Shown here in pieces: positions 1-5,856 of a DNA stretch of 5,856 bases. The stretch is from Thermococcus sp. (GTDB lineage Archaea; Methanobacteriota_B; Thermococci; Thermococcales; Thermococcaceae): NCBI RefSeq assembly GCF_027066465.1, contig NZ_JAMONU010000188.1, positions 1 through 5,856 of the forward strand, written 5' to 3'. A program made the translations under genes and the position numbers. The notes under the pieces are model-generated. The model saw only the letters and a list, made by a program, of their open reading frames with translations, had not been told where the DNA came from and did no database searches. Every line of letters starts with the position of its first letter. Positions within the stretch are counted from its first letter, which is position 1.

Positions 1-924
1 TATTCCCTTACAGCCAAGCTTGTAAGCTAAAAGGTAGGCCGCCTTAACGTCCTCAACGGTGGCGTCGTTCGGCATGTTTATGGTTTTACTCGCGCTGTCG
101 GTGAGCCAGAGCTGTATGTTCGCCTGAGCCAGTATGTGGTCGAGCCAGTGGACGTCCATTGCCGTGACGAAAACGCGTTGCATGTCCTCGGGAATCTCCT
201 CAAGGCCCTGCACAGAGCCGTAGTTGTCGCTTATCTTCTTCAGTATCTCATCGCTCCAGAGGCCGCGCTTCTTAAGTTCGGCCTCGAAGACGGGGTCAAC
301 GTAGTAGAACTCTCCAACGGTGACGCTCTTCTTGTAGACGAGGGCAAAGATTGGCTCGATTCCGCTGGAGGTGTCCGCTATCATCGAGACGCTTCCGGTC
401 GGCGGGCAGGTGGTCACCATGCCGTTCCTGACGCCATAGCGTTTGATTTCCTCGACGAGTTCATCCCAGGGCAGGTTCCATATCTCGCGGTGGTAGAAGC
501 CCTCGACGGGCAGCTCACCGTCCTTGTATCTGCTCTTCTCGTAGAGCGGGAACGTTCCGCGCTTTTTAGCTGCTTCAACGCTGTACTTGTAGGCGTAGAA
601 GGTTAGGTATTCTGTGACCTTCCTCATGAAGGCGAAACCTTCCTCGCTGTTGTAGGGAATGCCGAGCTTGAAGAGGGCATCAGCTAGGCCCATCATTCCG
701 ACGCCTATCCTCCGAGTCAGCTTGGTGTTGTGGTCGATTTCAGGAAGCGGGAAGCGGTTGACGTCGATGGCGTTGTCGAGGTACTTCGCAACCTTCTGAA
801 TCACGTAGGCGTACTCGTCCCAGTCGAAGTACGGCTTCCCCTCGTCGTCATACTTTACAAATTTGGCAAGGTTAATGCTCGCGAGGTTGCACGATTCGTA
901 TTCGTAGAGGGGCTCTTCACCGCA
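1..924 (-). other. NrdJ C-extein (residues 1297-1604, incomplete)
   Basis: This extein begins CGEEPLYEYESCNLASINL. Cys1297 is the predicted thiyl-radical cysteine, Glu1299 the active-site glutamate and Cys1308 the second redox cysteine. Later landmarks are RRIGVGMMGLADAL (from 1367), TTCPPTGSVSMIADTSSGIEP (from 1467; phosphate-binding loop) and DSASKTINMPNDATVEDV (from 1572), and it breaks off in YKLGCKGI, normally close to the end of the barrel. Some 100 or more residues, including the C-terminal thioredoxin-reducible cysteine pair expected in the family, should lie beyond base 1. Confidence 0.92.
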
Positions 925-3900
925 GTTGTGGCTCAGGAAGCCGTTGCTTATGTAGCTGTGCTTCTCTGGAACGGTGAAGTCATAAACGAGCTCTTCACCA
1001 AGCACTTCAACGCTCTCAACGGTAACGATAGGCTTGTCCCTCTTGGTCTTCTTGAGGCTGAGCTTCTCCATCTTGTAGCCCTCAAAGCCAATCTTTTCCG
1101 CGAAGAGCTTCCTGCTGTAGTTGGCTATGACGAGCTCGTGGTAGCCCTCGCCCTTGTAAGCCCTCTCCTCGCCATCCTTGGTTGTGTACCTGAATTCGCT
1201 CGGGTACGGCCTTTCGTAGAGCTTGGACAGTATTCCGAAGAGCAACAGGAGGTCCTGAACTTCCCTGAGTAGCTCGCGGTCCTTGGAGGTTAATCTTATC
1301 GCCTTGTCGTTATCAACGTAACCATCGGCGCTGAAGAGACCACGGAGGAAGGCCGCTATTTCCCTCGGCTTTAGCCTGAAGACGATTTCGGGAACGCGTT
1401 TGTCGTTGGTTTTGACGATGCTTTCAAGCCATTCGTAGGCTTTTCCTCTGACGCCAAGCTTAATCTGGTTGCCGTAGCGGTGGGGCTCAGCCTTGATTCC
1501 AAAGTGTTTGACGAGTATTTCCCTGACTTTCCAGGCCGTTTCCTCTTCCTTTTCGGCATTGAAGTAGAACCATGCCCTCCTGTCGTTGGTGTTGAGGTAT
1601 CCATCTCCAATAAACCAGCCAAGAACGAAGGCAAGGTCTTCCCCTATGCTCTCGCTTCCGAAGTCATCTTCGACCTCAAAACGTGGGAGGAGTATTTTGT
1701 CACCCGGAGCGATGTCCCTAACTTCCTTCCAGCCTTCGGGGGTCATGAGCTTGTGGTCGAGGGTTGCAGTTATCTCGTATCCCTCTTTTGTCCTCACCCT
1801 TGCAACGGTCTTTCTGCCGACCTTCCAGACGTAGGCGGGAACCGCTATCGGGTCAGCAATTGCCAGCTCGGCTCTGTGAACCGTTTTGTATTCTACCCTC
1901 TCCTCTCCAGGAAGGAGAACCTCAATCGCGTAGGCGTAAGGTTCCCCTCCATCGGTTATGCCCTCTACTGCAACAGCTTCTTTCTTTCCGCGCTCCTTTG
2001 CAAGTGTGAAGAGTTCTTCGGCTTTAATGTATCCTTCTGGGGTAAGAATCCTTGTCTCCCCAACCACACACGGGTTAGTTGCTCTTATCGGCCCGCCTTT
2101 TGCCTCCACCAGAACGTTCCTCCTGTTTATGACGTCAAAGAAGATTACTCCGGGGTCCGCCTTCGCCCAGGCCATGTAGGCAAGCTCCTCGAAGAGGCTC
2201 TTGGGGTCCACTTCCTTTACCTTCTCGCCCGTTCTGGGGTTCACGAGCGGGTAGCGCTTGCCCTCCTTCAAAGCCTCCCAGAAGTCCTCCCAGATGCCGA
2301 CGCTGATGTTGAAGTTGCTGAGCACGTTGGTTCCGGTGTTGCGCTCCTTCGCGTGAATGAACTTCTCTATGTCCGGGTGCCAAACCTCGAGGATTCCCAT
2401 GTTCGCTCCGCGCCTGACGCCGCCCTGCTTGATGACGTCGCTGACGGCATCGATGAGGTGCATGAAGGAAACTGGCCCGCTCGCGGCTCCAGCGGTTGAA
2501 CCGACGAAGTCCCCCTCTGGGCGGAGCTTTGAGAAGTTTAACCCAGTGTTGTGAACGAAGACCATTCCATCTTCTCCCGCAAGGTAGTTTTGGTAGTTCT
2601 CGACCGTCAGGTCATAGAAGGTCTTTGGCTCGTTTGTGGTGGTTATTTCCTTGACTACCTCCAGGCCCTCGACAAGGTGGAGCATTTTCCTAACATCCTC
2701 GGCCTTTGTTGAGTCGTAGAGCTTTCTAAGCATCTTTACAAGAACGGCCTTTGAAACGCGCCCTCTAACGTGCCACTGACCGAGGGATATCTTCTCGCCC
2801 TCTATGAGGGCAAGGGTCTGGCTTCCGGTCGTCTTGAACTCGACTCCAAAGTTTGAAGCCCATCTCTTAAACGCCTCAAAGTTGAGCTGAAGGCCGAAGG
2901 TTCCTCCCCTGTGTTTTTCTAGGAGGTTCTTGAGTTTTTCTTTCTTCTCGTTGTTCTGGAGGTTCTTCCCTATTAGCTCGTAGAACCTGAGCAGGGATGA
3001 GTACTCTTCAACATGCACTATGTAATCAATTCCATCTTTTCTCGGTTTCTTCCTCATCCTAGCCTTTATTCCAAGGGCGTTCAGGTAGTGGGTTATATCT
3101 TCTATCAGCTTTTTGTTCGTCATTCCAAGTTCGATACCCGGTTTGCTGTTAACGTGCCCCTCAGCATCGAAAAGTCCCACTATAAAAGAGAGCACGGCGG
3201 CGCTACCCTTTCTGAGGATTTCGGGTGGAATCCCGTTGTCTATTCCATTTAGAAGCTTCAAGTAGTGGGATGTTATCTCTCTGGCCTTTATGTTAATGTA
3301 GTAGATGTTCCTGTCCCTCTGGAGGCTGTAGCGCCTGCCATAGGTTTTCTCAAGGTATTCGTTTATGATTTCGAATGTTTCAGTTCTGTAATCGTATATC
3401 CTCAGTCTGTCGTAGACGTATTCATGCCCCTTGACGTGAGAGTGGTGTTTGTCAAAGCTTCCATCGCCTGCTATGAACCCGGCGAGCCAGTAGTCAAAGA
3501 TGAACTCATACTTCTCCTCCTGTGGCATTCCACCTACTAACATGTCTCCCTCTTTGAGTTCGTCCGCTCTCTTCTCAATTACCTTTAACTCGGGGGTCAG
3601 CACAAAGAACGGATGCCATGGAGATGTAATGATTTTCGTGCCTTTGTTCGTCTTTATTCTGTATTTTGTTATGCTCTCATCCAGTTCGTACTTCCAGATG
3701 ACTTTTACGCGGCCTTTAACGACTTCTCCGCTTTTGGGGTCGAAAGATTTGACGTATATTGGAACATTCTCAACGTTTATTCCCCACCTACTGTATTGGG
3801 GGTCGTAGAACTCGCCCAGCTCCTTGTAACGCTCATACATCTCCGCCATCGTTGTTAGGTGCTCCTCCCCTTCGTTCTCAAAGAGTATCTTAGCGTTTCC

Positions 3901-4812
3901 GTCGATGCATCCTCCGCCGCTCTTCTGTATCATGGCAACGTCGTGGGCTGCCTTCATAATGCTCTCCATGTCGTCCTCTATCGGCACGACGAAGCATGCC
4001 GAGAGCATTCCCAGCGGCCTTCCAGAGTTGATAAGGGCTGGGGTGTTGGGCATGAAAACTTGACCCGCCATCAGCCTGAAGTACTCCTCCACTTCGCTCT
4101 CGTAGTCATCGAAGGCCCCGTTCTCGAGCATCGTTAGGAATTCGTCTATTGAGACCTTCATCTTCCCCTTCTCGGCCAGCTCGCGATAGAGGTTCACCAT
4201 CCTCTGGAAGTGGTACTTGTTGAGCTTGAAGCGGCCGATTGAGTACTTTCCGTCGAACTCCTCGAAGTGCTCGAGGTAGTATTTCACCCGCCTCATGTCC
4301 TGTCTGTGGCTTCCATCCTTGTCGTAGACGCGTTCATCGTAGAGTAAATCGGGAACGACGGCGAGAATGGCAACCCTCTCAAAAAGCTCCCTCGGGCTTT
4401 CAACTATCTCCCCCTTCTCGTTCTTTATGAGGTATCTGCTCGCCAGAACGCGGAGGGCGTTGAGAGAAAAGCGTTTGTCTATTTCATCGAGCTTATCCTT
4501 GTTGAGGATTTTCTTCTTTTCCTCCCTGATTTCCGCCTTCTTCTTGCGGTAGAGGATGTAGGCTTTGGCGACCTCGAAGAGGCCGGCGCGCATCAGTTCA
4601 AGCTCCACTATGTCCTGTATGTTCTCGATGTGGGGTATCTGCCCGTCGTAGAGTTCGTTTATCCTCCTGACGACCCTTCTAACGACTTTGGCGAGGAGCT
4701 TCTCGTCGTGGATGCCGACTTCCAGCATTGCCCTCTGTATTGCCCACTTTATACGCTCCCTATCAAAGGGTACAATTCTGCCATCTCTTTTCATCACTTT
4801 TTCAACAGCCAT
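1..4812 (-). CDS. nrdJ: Adenosylcobalamin-dependent (class II) ribonucleotide reductase precursor with two inteins, 3' end outside window
   Basis: This enzyme reduces ribonucleotides to deoxyribonucleotides in the cytoplasm, using adenosylcobalamin to make a thiyl radical, so it needs no oxygen. The frame is open for 1604 codons from an ATG and still open at base 1. Removing two inteins leaves 768 extein residues in the window. Seen in order: an N-terminal ATP-cone (about residues 4-95), the first redox cysteine in LSACFVVP (Cys273), the SGGG/TGLNFSKLRP substrate loop (split by intein 1), the NPCGE active-site loop (Asn913, Cys1297, Glu1299, split by intein 2), the second redox cysteine in ESCNLASINL (Cys1308, 11 residues after the catalytic one, the spacing I recall for Thermotoga maritima NrdJ) and the phosphate-binding PPTGSVSMIA (from 1470). 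The C-terminal part, expected to hold the shuttle cysteines, is outside. The ATG is preceded by AGGGGTG at a 5-base gap. Class II rather than class I follows from NPCGE, the cysteine spacing and the archaeal homologues. Confidence 0.97.
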   Translation of the reverse strand, partial: MAVEKVMKRDGRIVPFDRERIKWAIQRAMLEVGIHDEKLLAKVVRRVVRRINELYDGQIPHIENIQDIVELELMRAGLFEVAKAYILYRKKKAEIREEKKKILNKDKLDEIDKRFSLNALRVLASRYLIKNEKGEIVESPRELFERVAILAVVPDLLYDERVYDKDGSHRQDMRRVKYYLEHFEEFDGKYSIGRFKLNKYHFQRMVNLYRELAEKGKMKVSIDEFLTMLENGAFDDYESEVEEYFRLMAGQVFMPNTPALINSGRPLGMLSACFVVPIEDDMESIMKAAHDVAMIQKSGGGCIDGNAKILFENEGEEHLTTMAEMYERYKELGEFYDPQYSRWGINVENVPIYVKSFDPKSGEVVKGRVKVIWKYELDESITKYRIKTNKGTKIITSPWHPFFVLTPELKVIEKRADELKEGDMLVGGMPQEEKYEFIFDYWLAGFIAGDGSFDKHHSHVKGHEYVYDRLRIYDYRTETFEIINEYLEKTYGRRYSLQRDRNIYYINIKAREITSHYLKLLNGIDNGIPPEILRKGSAAVLSFIVGLFDAEGHVNSKPGIELGMTNKKLIEDITHYLNALGIKARMRKKPRKDGIDYIVHVEEYSSLLRFYELIGKNLQNNEKKEKLKNLLEKHRGGTFGLQLNFEAFKRWASNFGVEFKTTGSQTLALIEGEKISLGQWHVRGRVSKAVLVKMLRKLYDSTKAEDVRKMLHLVEGLEVVKEITTTNEPKTFYDLTVENYQNYLAGEDGMVFVHNTGLNFSKLRPEGDFVGSTAGAASGPVSFMHLIDAVSDVIKQGGVRRGANMGILEVWHPDIEKFIHAKERNTGTNVLSNFNISVGIWEDFWEALKEGKRYPLVNPRTGEKVKEVDPKSLFEELAYMAWAKADPGVIFFDVINRRNVLVEAKGGPIRATNPCVVGETRILTPEGYIKAEELFTLAKERGKKEAVAVEGITDGGEPYAYAIEVLLPGEERVEYKTVHRAELAIADPIAVPAYVWKVGRKTVARVRTKEGYEITATLDHKLMTPEGWKEVRDIAPGDKILLPRFEVEDDFGSESIGEDLAFVLGWFIGDGYLNTNDRRAWFYFNAEKEEETAWKVREILVKHFGIKAEPHRYGNQIKLGVRGKAYEWLESIVKTNDKRVPEIVFRLKPREIAAFLRGLFSADGYVDNDKAIRLTSKDRELLREVQDLLLLFGILSKLYERPYPSEFRYTTKDGEERAYKGEGYHELVIANYSRKLFAEKIGFEGYKMEKLSLKKTKRDKPIVTVESVEVLGEELVYDFTVPEKHSYISNGFLSHNCGEEPLYEYESCNLASINLAKFVKYDDEGKPYFDWDEYAYVIQKVAKYLDNAIDVNRFPLPEIDHNTKLTRRIGVGMMGLADALFKLGIPYNSEEGFAFMRKVTEYLTFYAYKYSVEAAKKRGTFPLYEKSRYKDGELPVEGFYHREIWNLPWDELVEEIKRYGVRNGMVTTCPPTGSVSMIADTSSGIEPIFALVYKKSVTVGEFYYVDPVFEAELKKRGLWSDEILKKISDNYGSVQGLEEIPEDMQRVFVTAMDVHWLDHILAQANIQLWLTDSASKTINMPNDATVEDVKAAYLLAYKLGCKGI
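925..2070 (-). mobile_element. Intein 2 of NrdJ (RIR1-2 type, PI-PfuII-like) with LAGLIDADG homing endonuclease
   Basis: In-frame intein of 382 residues (precursor 915-1296), the length I recall for P. furiosus RIR1-2. Splicing residues: Cys1 in CVVGETRILT, TLDH in block B (Thr103, His106), VYDFTVPEKHSY in block F (362-373), and FLSHN at the end (His381-Asn382) followed by Cys +1. Endonuclease: GWFIGDGYL with Asp156 (bases 1603-1605) and LRGLFSADGYV with Asp249 (bases 1324-1326), both acids kept; the block D segment KRVPEIV precedes the second motif. The residue before Cys1 is proline. About 35 extra residues lie between blocks A and B compared with a minimal intein. A sampled line gives 50% GC, closer to the exteins than intein 1 is. 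No cysteine other than Cys1 is seen. Confidence 0.94.
2071..2547 (-). other. NrdJ middle extein (residues 756-914)
   Basis: This 159-residue extein between the two inteins begins TGLNFSKLRPEGD, contains STAGAASGPVSFM (substrate and specificity region) and QGGVRRGANMG, and ends in IRATNP. Asn913 is the asparagine of the N-x-C-x-E active-site loop; its partners Cys and Glu are encoded 1.1 kb away, after intein 2. It is the most conserved part of the ten-stranded barrel, consistent with the preference of inteins for active-site sequences. Confidence 0.9.
2548..3909 (-). mobile_element. Intein 1 of NrdJ (RIR1-1 type, PI-PfuI-like) with LAGLIDADG homing endonuclease
   Basis: In-frame protein-splicing element of 454 residues (precursor 302-755), the same length as I recall for P. 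furiosus RIR1-1 (PI-PfuI). Splicing residues: Cys1 in block A (CIDGNAKILF), His99 in block B (ITSPWHPFF), FYDLTVENY in block F (431-439), and VFVHN at the end (His453-Asn454) followed by Thr +1. Endonuclease: LAGFIAGDG with Asp149 and VGLFDAEG with Glu250, the positions of the metal-binding acids in PI-PfuI; Lys322 is also present. Residues about 336-414 correspond to the extra DNA-binding (Stirrup) domain of PI-PfuI. Only one cysteine, Cys1, is seen. The region is AT-rich (35-38% GC in two sampled 60-base lines) against 67% in a sampled extein line. It likely splices and cuts intein-free nrdJ alleles; activity is inferred, not shown. Confidence 0.95.
3910..4812 (-). other. NrdJ N-extein (residues 1-301), with ATP-cone
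   Basis: This first extein has 301 residues. Residues about 4-95 match the ATP-cone allosteric domain (KRDGRIVPFDRERI near the start, helical repeats, then a basic KKK segment near 90-101); in this family it binds ATP or dATP and sets overall activity. Residues 110-250 are the helical N-terminal domain. The barrel begins near 251 with QVFMPNTPAL and includes redox Cys273 (bases 3994-3996). The extein ends in QKSGGG, a glycine-rich active-site loop, and joins TGLNFS after splicing. GC content looks high compared with intein 1 next to it. Confidence 0.9.
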
Positions 4813-4817
4813 ATAAA

Positions 4818-4824
4818 CACCCCT
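4818..4824 (-). promoter_or_regulatory. Ribosome binding site of nrdJ
   Basis: AGGGGTG on the minus strand, five bases before the ATG at 4812, resembles the archaeal GGAGGTG consensus with a single mismatch over its last six bases. It supports the chosen start. The GTG overlapping its end is not in the nrdJ frame. Confidence 0.6.
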
Positions 4825-4892
4825 GACATACAGTTGTGCACAGATTTGACCATTGGGAAAATCATCAGCGGGTTTTGTGTTATCTGCTCGCC

Positions 4893-4899
4893 TAATATA
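4893..4899 (-). promoter_or_regulatory. Putative archaeal TATA box of nrdJ
   Basis: TATATTA on the minus strand, preceded by a purine-rich GGCAAGG that could serve as a weak BRE. It lies 81 bases before the start codon. With the usual 23-26 base distance from TATA centre to start site, transcription would begin near 4871, giving a leader of about 58 bases. It is the best TATA-like element in the 175-base gap, but no transcript data support it. Confidence 0.45.
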
Positions 4900-4915
4900 C
4901 CTTGCCCCATGTTTC

Positions 4916-4924
4916 GTTGCCAAC
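4916..4924. promoter_or_regulatory. GTT-n3-AAC palindrome upstream of the nrdJ TATA box (possible SurR-type site)
   Basis: GTTGCCAAC (GTTGGCAAC on the minus strand) is centred about 24 bases upstream of the putative TATA box. GTT-n3-AAC is the core of the site of SurR, the redox- and sulfur-responsive regulator of Thermococcales, and activator sites lie just upstream of BRE/TATA. The additional GTT five bases further on, part of the extended SurR consensus, is missing on both sides, so this could be chance. Confidence 0.25.
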
Positions 4925-4987
4925 CTGACGAATTCTCGCCTCTGAACTTTGACGGTGGGGGAATGGGGTAGAAAAGGTGATGGACGT

Positions 4988-5419
4988 TTAAATGGACTCA
5001 TAAATCAGTTTTAATCTGTACGCGTGGGCCAGCTCCTCCCGTGCGATGTTCAGGAATATGTCTCCCAGGGAACCGCTCATAATTTCCGCGAGCTTTGAAT
5101 ACAGTTCGTAGGCGTGCTTTTCCCTCAGGAGCGCCTCGAGAACGAGCTCCTCCATGCTCTCCGGATTGGCCCTCTCGTCTGCGAGCAGTGGCTCCACGCT
5201 GAGCGCGTCCACGTAGTCTATAATCTCCCTCTCCAACGTGCCCTCCTCCAGCAGTTTCTCAAGCGTTCTCCGGTGCCTCAGCTCCTCCTCGGCGATTAGC
5301 CTAAAGGTGTCCCTGAGTTCCGGCCTCTCAAATAGGGCAAAGGTCTCCCCGAGCTTGTAGAGGCCATAGAGTTCGTTCTCCTGGTAGATTAGTCTCCTGA
5401 TTATGTCCGCGGGTTTCAT
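4988..5419 (-). CDS. Ferritin-like (rubrerythrin-family) diiron protein
   Basis: Complete 143-residue, largely helical, soluble protein with the diiron pattern of the ferritin-like superfamily: a helix 1 glutamate in YQENELY (Glu14 or Glu16), ExxH in helix 2 (Glu46-Leu-Arg-His49), a helix 3 glutamate in REKHAYELY (Glu100), and ExxH in helix 4 (Glu129-Leu-Ala-His132). No rubredoxin-type CxxC is present and the protein has no cysteine, so it is a short rubrerythrin-like or COG1633-type protein, not a full rubrerythrin. Such proteins are linked to peroxide reduction or iron handling in anaerobes; the substrate here is unknown. The ATG lies one base after the stop codon of the HAD gene, indicating an operon. 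The stop is TAA. No strong terminator follows; only a T4 run at 4972-4975 is seen on the minus strand. Confidence 0.85.
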   Translation of the reverse strand: MKPADIIRRLIYQENELYGLYKLGETFALFERPELRDTFRLIAEEELRHRRTLEKLLEEGTLEREIIDYVDALSVEPLLADERANPESMEELVLEALLREKHAYELYSKLAEIMSGSLGDIFLNIAREELAHAYRLKLIYESI

Positions 5420-5420
5420 A

Positions 5421-5856
5421 TCATCCCACCGGTAGAGTCCTTAGATAGTCGAGGAGTTCCCTCACGCTCGGCAGGACGAGGTCGGGCTTAACCTCACTCC
5501 TCTCGACGTCCTCCAGAGTGCTGACGCCGGTTAGAACCATTATCGCCTTCATGCCGAAGCGCTTTGCGAAAGCTATATCCGTGTCCAGCCTGTCGCCAAC
5601 CATCCATATTTCGTCAACGGAACCCAGCTTTTCCCGGACGATTTCATAGACCGGCTCATTTGGTTTCCCTATGATTAGGGGGTCCTTTTCAGTGGAGGCC
5701 CTGAGGGACGCTATTATAGCCCCCGCTCCCGGATAGAGGCCCTCCTCAGCGGGGTAAGTGGTGTCGGGATTCGTTCCGATGAAGCTCGCCCCTTTCCTTA
5801 TCGCGAGCGTTCCGTACTTGAGCTTCTCATAGGTTAAACCCGGGTCGAGGCCAACA
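5421..5856 (-). CDS. HAD superfamily IIA (NagD-like) phosphatase, N-terminal part outside window
   Basis: The last 144 codons are present, ending in TGA; the start is upstream of the window edge. Family members are commonly about 260-275 residues, so roughly 120-130 are missing, including the nucleophile DxD motif. Seen from the first complete codon: end of the cap domain with FIGTNPDTTYPAEEG and YPGAGAII, the motif III lysine in IIGKPNEPVYEI, and motif IV in MVGDRLDTDIAFAKRFGM, where the aspartates bind Mg2+; then VLTGVST and the C-terminal strand-helix. These are the hallmarks of HAD-IIA phosphatases (p-nitrophenyl phosphatase, phosphoglycolate phosphatase and NagD relatives). The substrate cannot be read from this part. 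It overlaps the ribosome binding site of the ferritin-like gene and likely shares its transcript. Confidence 0.9.
   Translation of the reverse strand, partial: VGLDPGLTYEKLKYGTLAIRKGASFIGTNPDTTYPAEEGLYPGAGAIIASLRASTEKDPLIIGKPNEPVYEIVREKLGSVDEIWMVGDRLDTDIAFAKRFGMKAIMVLTGVSTLEDVERSEVKPDLVLPSVRELLDYLRTLPVG
5425..5430 (-). promoter_or_regulatory. Ribosome binding site of the ferritin-like gene inside the HAD gene end
   Basis: GGTGGG on the minus strand lies in the last codons of the HAD gene, with its GGTG core seven bases before the ferritin-like ATG at 5419. The HAD stop TGA (5423-5421) and that ATG are separated by one base, which points to translational coupling. Confidence 0.6.

Noticed and set aside
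136..1272. Two plus-strand open frames (136-606 and 730-1272)
   Set aside because: Both are antisense to the conserved C-extein and intein 2 of nrdJ; their translations mirror codon bias of the opposite strand.
1480..2499. 339-codon open frame on the plus strand
   Set aside because: It lies wholly opposite the nrdJ frame, has a low-complexity Val/Leu-rich translation without a recognisable domain, and no ribosome binding site that I could support. Long antisense frames are common opposite GC-rich archaeal genes.
3013..4137. Several short plus-strand open frames opposite intein 1 and the N-extein
   Set aside because: They overlap one another in different frames and match no family; the minus strand codes continuously here.
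4835..4842. Perfect 8-base palindrome TGTGCACA in the nrdJ leader
   Set aside because: Symmetry stops after eight bases and leaves no hairpin loop; it does not match the NrdR box pattern. Expected by chance at this length.
4813..4871. Possible cobalamin riboswitch in the leader of this B12-dependent enzyme
   Set aside because: The predicted leader is only about 58 bases, far too short for a B12 aptamer, and no B12-box-like sequence is visible.
4630..4971. 113-codon plus-strand open frame running into the intergenic region
   Set aside because: It starts inside the nrdJ ATP-cone region on the opposite strand and has no recognisable domain or supported ribosome binding site.
4972..4975. T4 run on the minus strand after the ferritin-like gene as a terminator
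   Set aside because: Too short for a confident archaeal oligo-T terminator and no hairpin is next to it; readthrough into nrdJ cannot be excluded.

Overview
The window looks like part of the chromosome of a hyperthermophilic archaeon of the order Thermococcales, most likely a Thermococcus. Three things point there: the class II ribonucleotide reductase carries two inteins at the positions and lengths I recall for Pyrococcus furiosus RIR1-1 and RIR1-2; the coding sequence is rich in AGG, AGA and ATA codons and in charged residues; and the gene starts show archaeal GGTG-type ribosome binding sites and a TATA-like promoter element. All real genes lie on the minus strand, so the order of transcription is from high to low coordinates. 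I see no convincing gene on the plus strand.

Layout in transcription order. (1) 5856-5421: the C-terminal 144 residues of a HAD-IIA (NagD-like) phosphatase, whose start is beyond the window. (2) 5419-4988: a complete 143-residue ferritin-like/rubrerythrin-family diiron protein that starts one base after the HAD stop codon, so the two are almost certainly co-transcribed. (3) 4987-4813: a 175-base intergenic region with a plausible TATA box and a GTT-n3-AAC palindrome. (4) 4812-1: an unbroken reading frame of 1604 codons, still open at the window edge, encoding adenosylcobalamin-dependent ribonucleotide reductase (NrdJ) interrupted by two large inteins. This frame fills over 80% of the window.

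The NrdJ precursor is N-extein (residues 1-301), intein 1 (302-755, 454 aa), middle extein (756-914), intein 2 (915-1296, 382 aa), C-extein (1297-1604 and beyond). Both inteins keep the splicing residues (Cys1, block B His, His-Asn at the end, Thr or Cys at +1) and both LAGLIDADG motifs, so both look splicing-competent and probably encode active homing endonucleases. Intein 2 sits exactly in front of the catalytic thiyl-radical cysteine, so that cysteine also acts as the +1 splicing nucleophile. Intein 1 is visibly more AT-rich than the exteins, which suggests later arrival from a lower-GC relative.

Functionally, NrdJ makes deoxyribonucleotides without oxygen, and only after two protein-splicing events. 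The ferritin-like protein may deal with peroxide or iron; the HAD protein is a phosphatase of unknown substrate. A direct link between the HAD/ferritin pair and NrdJ is not shown by the sequence.
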